Source: Dyella flava (GTDB taxonomy: Bacteria; Pseudomonadota; Gammaproteobacteria; Xanthomonadales; Rhodanobacteraceae). Taken from it: a stretch of 64,000 nucleotides of DNA. The notes beneath the pieces are model-generated. The model worked only from the letters and a program-made list of their open reading frames with translations. It made no database searches and was not told the origin of the DNA. This document shows, piece after piece, positions 63,741-64,000 of the stretch (within the stretch, counting starts at the first letter, position 1; each line of letters begins with the position of its first letter). The stretch spans positions 186,001 through 250,000 of the forward strand of contig NZ_JADIKE010000039.1 in the NCBI RefSeq assembly GCF_016904955.1, in the 5' to 3' direction. Made by a program: the position numbers and the translations under genes.

Positions 63741-64000
63741 ATGTCTTACACGTTCGCCAAAAAAAGTGTGTTGGCGGCAAGCCTGATGGTGGGTGCCGGT
63801 TTTGCCGGTTCGGCTTCGGCGACCTTCTTTTGGTTCGTGCCTGCGAATATCGCAACGGAGAAAACGGCTAAGGATATCGAAGTAAATACTAGGAAATTGT
63901 GGGGTATTTCCGACAATACGCAGCAAATTTCTTCTAGTACGCAGAATATTTCTAATTATACGAATGATATAAAGGAGATTACAGAGAATAATTATGAGGT
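63741..64000 (+). CDS. trbJ: TrbJ, partial (runs off the window)
   Basis: The first 86 residues only. A signal peptide (about 1-30, SYTFAKKSVLAAS...GSASATFFW) is followed by a stretch of short Ser/Asn/Gln-rich repeats (TQQISSSTQNISNYTNDI). AAGGAG stands before the ATG. In RK2 TrbJ, together with TrbK, is involved in pilus and exclusion functions. The last 160 bases are strikingly AT-rich compared with the rest of the operon. Confidence 0.75.
   Translation, partial: MSYTFAKKSVLAASLMVGAGFAGSASATFFWFVPANIATEKTAKDIEVNTRKLWGISDNTQQISSSTQNISNYTNDIKEITENNYE

Overview
The window looks like a chromosomal segment of a GC-rich gammaproteobacterium of the order Xanthomonadales, most likely Rhodanobacteraceae (Dyella, Rhodanobacter, Luteibacter or a relative). 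I infer this from protein style, the two-gene metH arrangement, and the many short CCCTCTCC/GGAGAGGG palindromes between genes. No rRNA, phage, IS element or CRISPR array is visible. There is one tRNA gene, tRNA-Val(CAC). No database search was run, so all names come from motifs, gene order and recall of families.

Layout. 1-1.8 kb: the end of a HipA-type kinase gene and a short remnant of a type I restriction methylase (hsdM). 1.8-10.3 kb: a membrane diguanylate cyclase, a secreted Sel1-like protein, an exported M1 aminopeptidase, a LemA + M48 protease pair and a small membrane protein. 10.4-13.6 kb: gcvP with a tandem glycine riboswitch and a terminator. 13.8-15.8 kb: a VOC-family protein, a long non-coding stretch with a strong promoter-like site, and an unrecognised 320-aa protein. 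15.9-24.6 kb: two large secreted BNR/VPS10-type beta-propeller proteins on either side of a TonB-dependent receptor.

25.0-40.5 kb is the most coherent block. A forward operon encodes an OFA-family MFS transporter and an NAD-dependent molybdenum/tungsten formate dehydrogenase (fdsG-fdsB-fdsA-fdhD-fdsD). A convergent reverse operon makes and loads the cofactor: moaA, a moaC-mog fusion, moeA, moaD, moaE, mobA, an unknown 120-aa protein, and a WtpABC-like molybdate/tungstate ABC transporter. This reverse operon begins with a Moco (molybdenum cofactor) riboswitch whose closing stem covers the moaA ribosome-binding site. Together the block appears to supply formate, metal, cofactor and enzyme.

40.6-48.6 kb: an FUSC-family membrane protein, a two-gene osmoprotectant-type ABC importer with a fused binding protein and permease, two receiver-only response regulators around a small lipoprotein, an exported unknown protein, tRNA-Val and a lipid-A-synthase N-terminal-domain protein. 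48.6-53.9 kb: a methionine synthase split over two genes, preceded by an ArsR-methyltransferase fusion regulator (SahR-like) with a palindrome just upstream. A long inverted repeat lies at each end of this cluster. 53.9-55.1 kb: an acyl-CoA dehydrogenase.

56.0-64.0 kb: the start of a trb-type (P-type) conjugative type IV secretion operon in RK2 order, trbB-C-D-E-F-G-H-I-J, running off the window. It is preceded by about 0.8 kb without a convincing gene, and base composition turns AT-rich inside trbJ. This suggests an integrated conjugative element, but no integrase, attachment site, relaxase or coupling protein is visible here.
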